Positions 5,887 to 7,634 of a stretch of DNA of 7,634 bases are shown piece by piece. The stretch's first letter is position 1. Every line of letters starts with the position of its first letter. The notes under the pieces were generated by a model. It saw only the letters and a list, made by a program, of their open reading frames with translations, was not told the origin of the DNA and did not search any database. The position numbers and the translations under genes were made by a program. The stretch comes from Pseudomonadota bacterium. Lineage in GTDB: Bacteria > Pseudomonadota > Gammaproteobacteria > Halothiobacillales > Halothiobacillaceae. The stretch spans positions 1 through 7,634 of the forward strand of contig JAJYPA010000396.1 of assembly GCA_021795795.1 (NCBI GenBank), read 5' to 3'.

Positions 5887-6516
5887 TCACACAGCATCCC
5901 CATCTTCAGCCAAGGTAACCGCTAAAGGCTTCCATACGGCGTCGTTGCAGAAATCATTGCCGAACGGCATGCCCATCAGTTCCCGAATGATGTGAATGTA
6001 CATGCAGCACTCCTCTTCTTCCGCCCAGATCGCTCGCCATCCCGGATCATCCAGCGGTACCGGCTTCCCAGGACGCCAACCCAGGCCTTCGACGACCAGC
6101 CAGACCATGTCCATGGTGAGGTCACCATCGACTGCGGCAATGGCGCGGGACTCTTCTTCGGTGAGCATTACTGTGCCGTCGTAAGGAAGCAGACAGGATG
6201 CCATCGTGGTTTCCGGGTCATGTTCCTCTTCTAGCGCGCACTCGGGGATGGGTTCGCCGTATTTGGCTTGCCACGTTTCGCGGGCGGCGGCTTTGAGAAA
6301 GGCTTCTGTGGCTTCTCCGTTCCGGCACTGCCAGTAAGCTTCGTTGTCCGCGTCAAAACGGACGATTTCTTCCGGGGTCAGCACTTTTCGAGCAACGACG
6401 AAGCGTTTGCCATCCATACCCGACGCATCCGGATCCCGAAAGATACGGATGATGCTCTTGCGTATGTCGAAGTGCGAGAAATCGAGAGACAGGCGGTAGC
6501 GCATGGAAGGCGACAA
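5887..6516 (-). CDS. Unknown acidic protein, probable TTG start
   Basis: I do not recognise this family. The 209-residue product is strongly acidic, with clusters such as LEEEHDPE and IWAEEEEC, and it has Trp-rich patches (YWQC, MVWLVVEGLGWRPG, DDPGWRAIW). No membrane segment or catalytic motif stands out. It is probably cytoplasmic. The first codon at 6516 is TTG with GGAG seven bases upstream. The first ATG, at 6504 (MRYRLSL), lies nineteen bases from that site and has no Shine-Dalgarno of its own, so the TTG start is favoured and expression may be low. The upstream region carries two inverted repeats that could control it. Confidence 0.65.
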   Translation of the reverse strand: MSPSMRYRLSLDFSHFDIRKSIIRIFRDPDASGMDGKRFVVARKVLTPEEIVRFDADNEAYWQCRNGEATEAFLKAAARETWQAKYGEPIPECALEEEHDPETTMASCLLPYDGTVMLTEEESRAIAAVDGDLTMDMVWLVVEGLGWRPGKPVPLDDPGWRAIWAEEEECCMYIHIIRELMGMPFGNDFCNDAVWKPLAVTLAEDGDAV

Positions 6517-6570
6517 GGCGGGGCTCCAATAAGAGAATGGGCATCCAATCCATGTTGCCAGACAAATCCT

Positions 6571-6618
6571 ACTGAATAGTCAGTAAAAACCTTGTGAAAT
6601 TAGCCATTTTGACTGACT
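6571..6618. repeat. Interrupted inverted repeats upstream of the 6516 gene
   Basis: A small palindrome, ACTGA-ATAG-TCAGT, lies at 6571-6584. Its right part, AGTCAGT followed by AAAA (6578-6588), recurs inverted as TTTT-G-ACTGACT (6607-6618). The set lies 55-100 bases upstream of the TTG start at 6516 and overlaps where a minus-strand promoter would be expected, so it may be an operator. Confidence 0.45.
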
Positions 6619-6626
6619 TCGCCACA

Positions 6627-6660
6627 GGTTATACGTTAGCTGACCATGTAACGTATAACC
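6627..6660. repeat. Perfect 12-bp inverted repeat with 10-base spacer
   Basis: GGTTATACGTTA (6627-6638) and TAACGTATAACC (6649-6660) pair without mismatch around GCTGACCATG. It is not followed by a T-run, so it is more likely a protein-binding site than a terminator. The geometry, an asymmetric spacer between two equal arms, resembles recombinase sites as well as operators for dimeric regulators. It lies between umuC and the unknown gene at 5887-6516. Confidence 0.75.
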
Positions 6661-6742
6661 TTGGTTTTCCACGGGTGTGGGCAGAAGCGAGCGGAACATT
6701 GCAACCATACATGGCAATAATCATGCAATATTGTGCAATTGC

Positions 6743-7634
6743 CTAAAAAGTGGACGACGTCGGCGACACCGCCATCACTGGCTTTTGTGACGAAGTACAA
6801 GTACCAGTGGAGCATCCGTCCCCATGATGCCGCGCTTCACATTCCGCCAGAGCAACCGGAAGCTCCGCCCAGGACGCAGTGAACTGTGGCGAAAGCGTCC
6901 CCCGCTGCATCTGCCAGGCCTGCCGCTGACGGATCCCTGCAGTCCCAGGTTGGCATGCACTATTCCCGTATCGCTCGTTGATTGTATCGAGTGTTCGCAT
7001 CAGTTGTGAGCGTCGCTCGTCCTGTTCCGGCACCATGCCGAATATATCCGCTTGCCGTGCTCCTGCCGGGTGCAAGTCCATCAACCGGATACCGGCCTTG
7101 GCGTAGTGGTACCCTGGCCGGTAGATGGATTGCAGGGCGGACACGGCCGTGTGAAGCATCTGCAGGGTGTCGTCGGTCGGAGCGGCCAGGCGAACGCTAC
7201 GGACTGGGTGATATTGTGGCTCGTCACGGTGGCGGTAAGTGCTGATGAAAACCTCTATGGCGCCAGCGACGCTGCCATCCTTCCGGAGTTTTTCGGTGGC
7301 ACGCGTGGTATAGAGGGTGATCGCCGCCCGCAGGTCCTCCACGGCGGTAACTGGTTGCCCGAACGACCGCGCGGACTGAATACTGTCTCTGGGCGGGCGA
7401 CCGGTTTCCAGAGGAATGCATTTCTCGCCCCGGAGTTCCCGGACGGTCCTCTCGACCTGGACGCTGAATCGCTGGCGCAGGCTTTTGGGGTCGGCATCGT
7501 GTAACTGGGCCACCGTGGTAATTCTCAGCGCCTGCAGTTTCTCGGCGATTTTTCGGCCGACACCCCAGACGTCATTCACCGGCCACTGTTCGAGATAGTG
7601 CGCCTGTTCCCGAGTGGAAAGTTGTTCCAGGTGA
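6743..7634 (-). CDS. umuC: UmuC-like Y-family DNA polymerase, N-terminus outside window
   Basis: UmuC-type polymerases copy past damaged template bases in the SOS response, with processed UmuD as partner. The window holds about the last 296 residues; the frame is open to the right edge (HLEQLSTREQAHYLEQWP before VNDVWG), so the apparent GTG start at 7579 is internal. Visible parts are the helix-hairpin-helix VWGVGRKIAEKL, the RTVRELRGEKC and SARSFG segments that match E. coli UmuC closely, the little-finger domain, the likely clamp-binding motif QADIF and the end block WQMQRGTLSPQFTASWAELPV. After that block the protein continues for about 35 residues rich in Cys, Ser and Thr, where E. coli UmuC stops almost at once. 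The catalytic palm is outside the window, so activity cannot be judged. A umuD partner would be expected further right. Mobile-element homologues (MucB, ImpB, RulB) are the likeliest close kin. Confidence 0.92.
   Translation of the reverse strand, partial: HLEQLSTREQAHYLEQWPVNDVWGVGRKIAEKLQALRITTVAQLHDADPKSLRQRFSVQVERTVRELRGEKCIPLETGRPPRDSIQSARSFGQPVTAVEDLRAAITLYTTRATEKLRKDGSVAGAIEVFISTYRHRDEPQYHPVRSVRLAAPTDDTLQMLHTAVSALQSIYRPGYHYAKAGIRLMDLHPAGARQADIFGMVPEQDERRSQLMRTLDTINERYGNSACQPGTAGIRQRQAWQMQRGTLSPQFTASWAELPVALAECEARHHGDGCSTGTCTSSQKPVMAVSPTSSTF

Larger units (their letters stand above)
6517..6742. promoter_or_regulatory. Probable control region for the 6516 gene
   Basis: The 226 bases between umuC and the next minus-strand gene hold no supported gene. 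Besides the two repeat sets there is an AT-rich stretch near 6700-6742 with repeated GCAAT/ATTGC words (GGCAAT at 6714-6719, ATTGCC at 6739-6744), just past the umuC stop. I could not find a convincing -35/-10 pair. Confidence 0.4.

Noticed and set aside
6700..6742. AT-rich GCAAT/ATTGC words as an intrinsic terminator of umuC
   Set aside because: The stem is short and AT-rich and no T-run follows it on the minus strand.
6775..7504. Other open frames on both strands across umuC
   Set aside because: They overlap a confidently recognised UmuC coding sequence and encode low-complexity Arg/Pro-rich peptides without recognisable motifs.

Overview
This window looks like an accessory (plasmid, integrative element or genomic island) segment of a proteobacterium. 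An ISL3-type transposase, an IscB-type RNA-guided nuclease element, a UmuC-type polymerase gene and several uncharacterised genes sit together. An acidophile such as Acidithiobacillus is a guess from general flavour, not something the sequence proves. Every gene except the ISL3 transposase lies on the minus strand.

Layout from left to right. (1) 1-1069: right-hand part of an ISL3-family insertion sequence, transposase on the plus strand, cut by the window edge and ending in its terminal inverted repeat. (2) 1039-1596: an unknown minus-strand gene whose 3' end was replaced by the IS. (3) 1726-2046: a small protein with a C-terminal membrane anchor. (4) 2171-2956: an unknown four-helix membrane protein. 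(5) about 3211-4905: an IscB element. It has a complete iscB gene with all RuvC and HNH catalytic residues, a long structured leader read as its omega RNA, and near-identical bulged hairpins at both ends. No TnpA gene is present, so it would depend on a transposase supplied from elsewhere. (6) 4950-5726: a small P-loop ATPase resembling the FtsK/HerA/coupling-protein group. (7) 5887-6516: an unknown acidic protein, probably started from TTG. (8) 6517-6742: a non-coding stretch with a perfect 12+10+12 inverted repeat. (9) 6743-7634: the C-terminal two thirds of a UmuC-like Y-family DNA polymerase, open at the right edge.

Without the IscB element and the ISL3 copy, the minus-strand genes from 6516 to 1039 would form one co-oriented block: unknown protein, P-loop ATPase, polytopic membrane protein, tail-anchored protein and another unknown protein. 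That makes a membrane-associated DNA-transfer or virion-type function conceivable but unproven. The IscB element sits just downstream of the ATPase gene, so the predicted omega RNA guide would be native sequence from immediately 3' of that gene.
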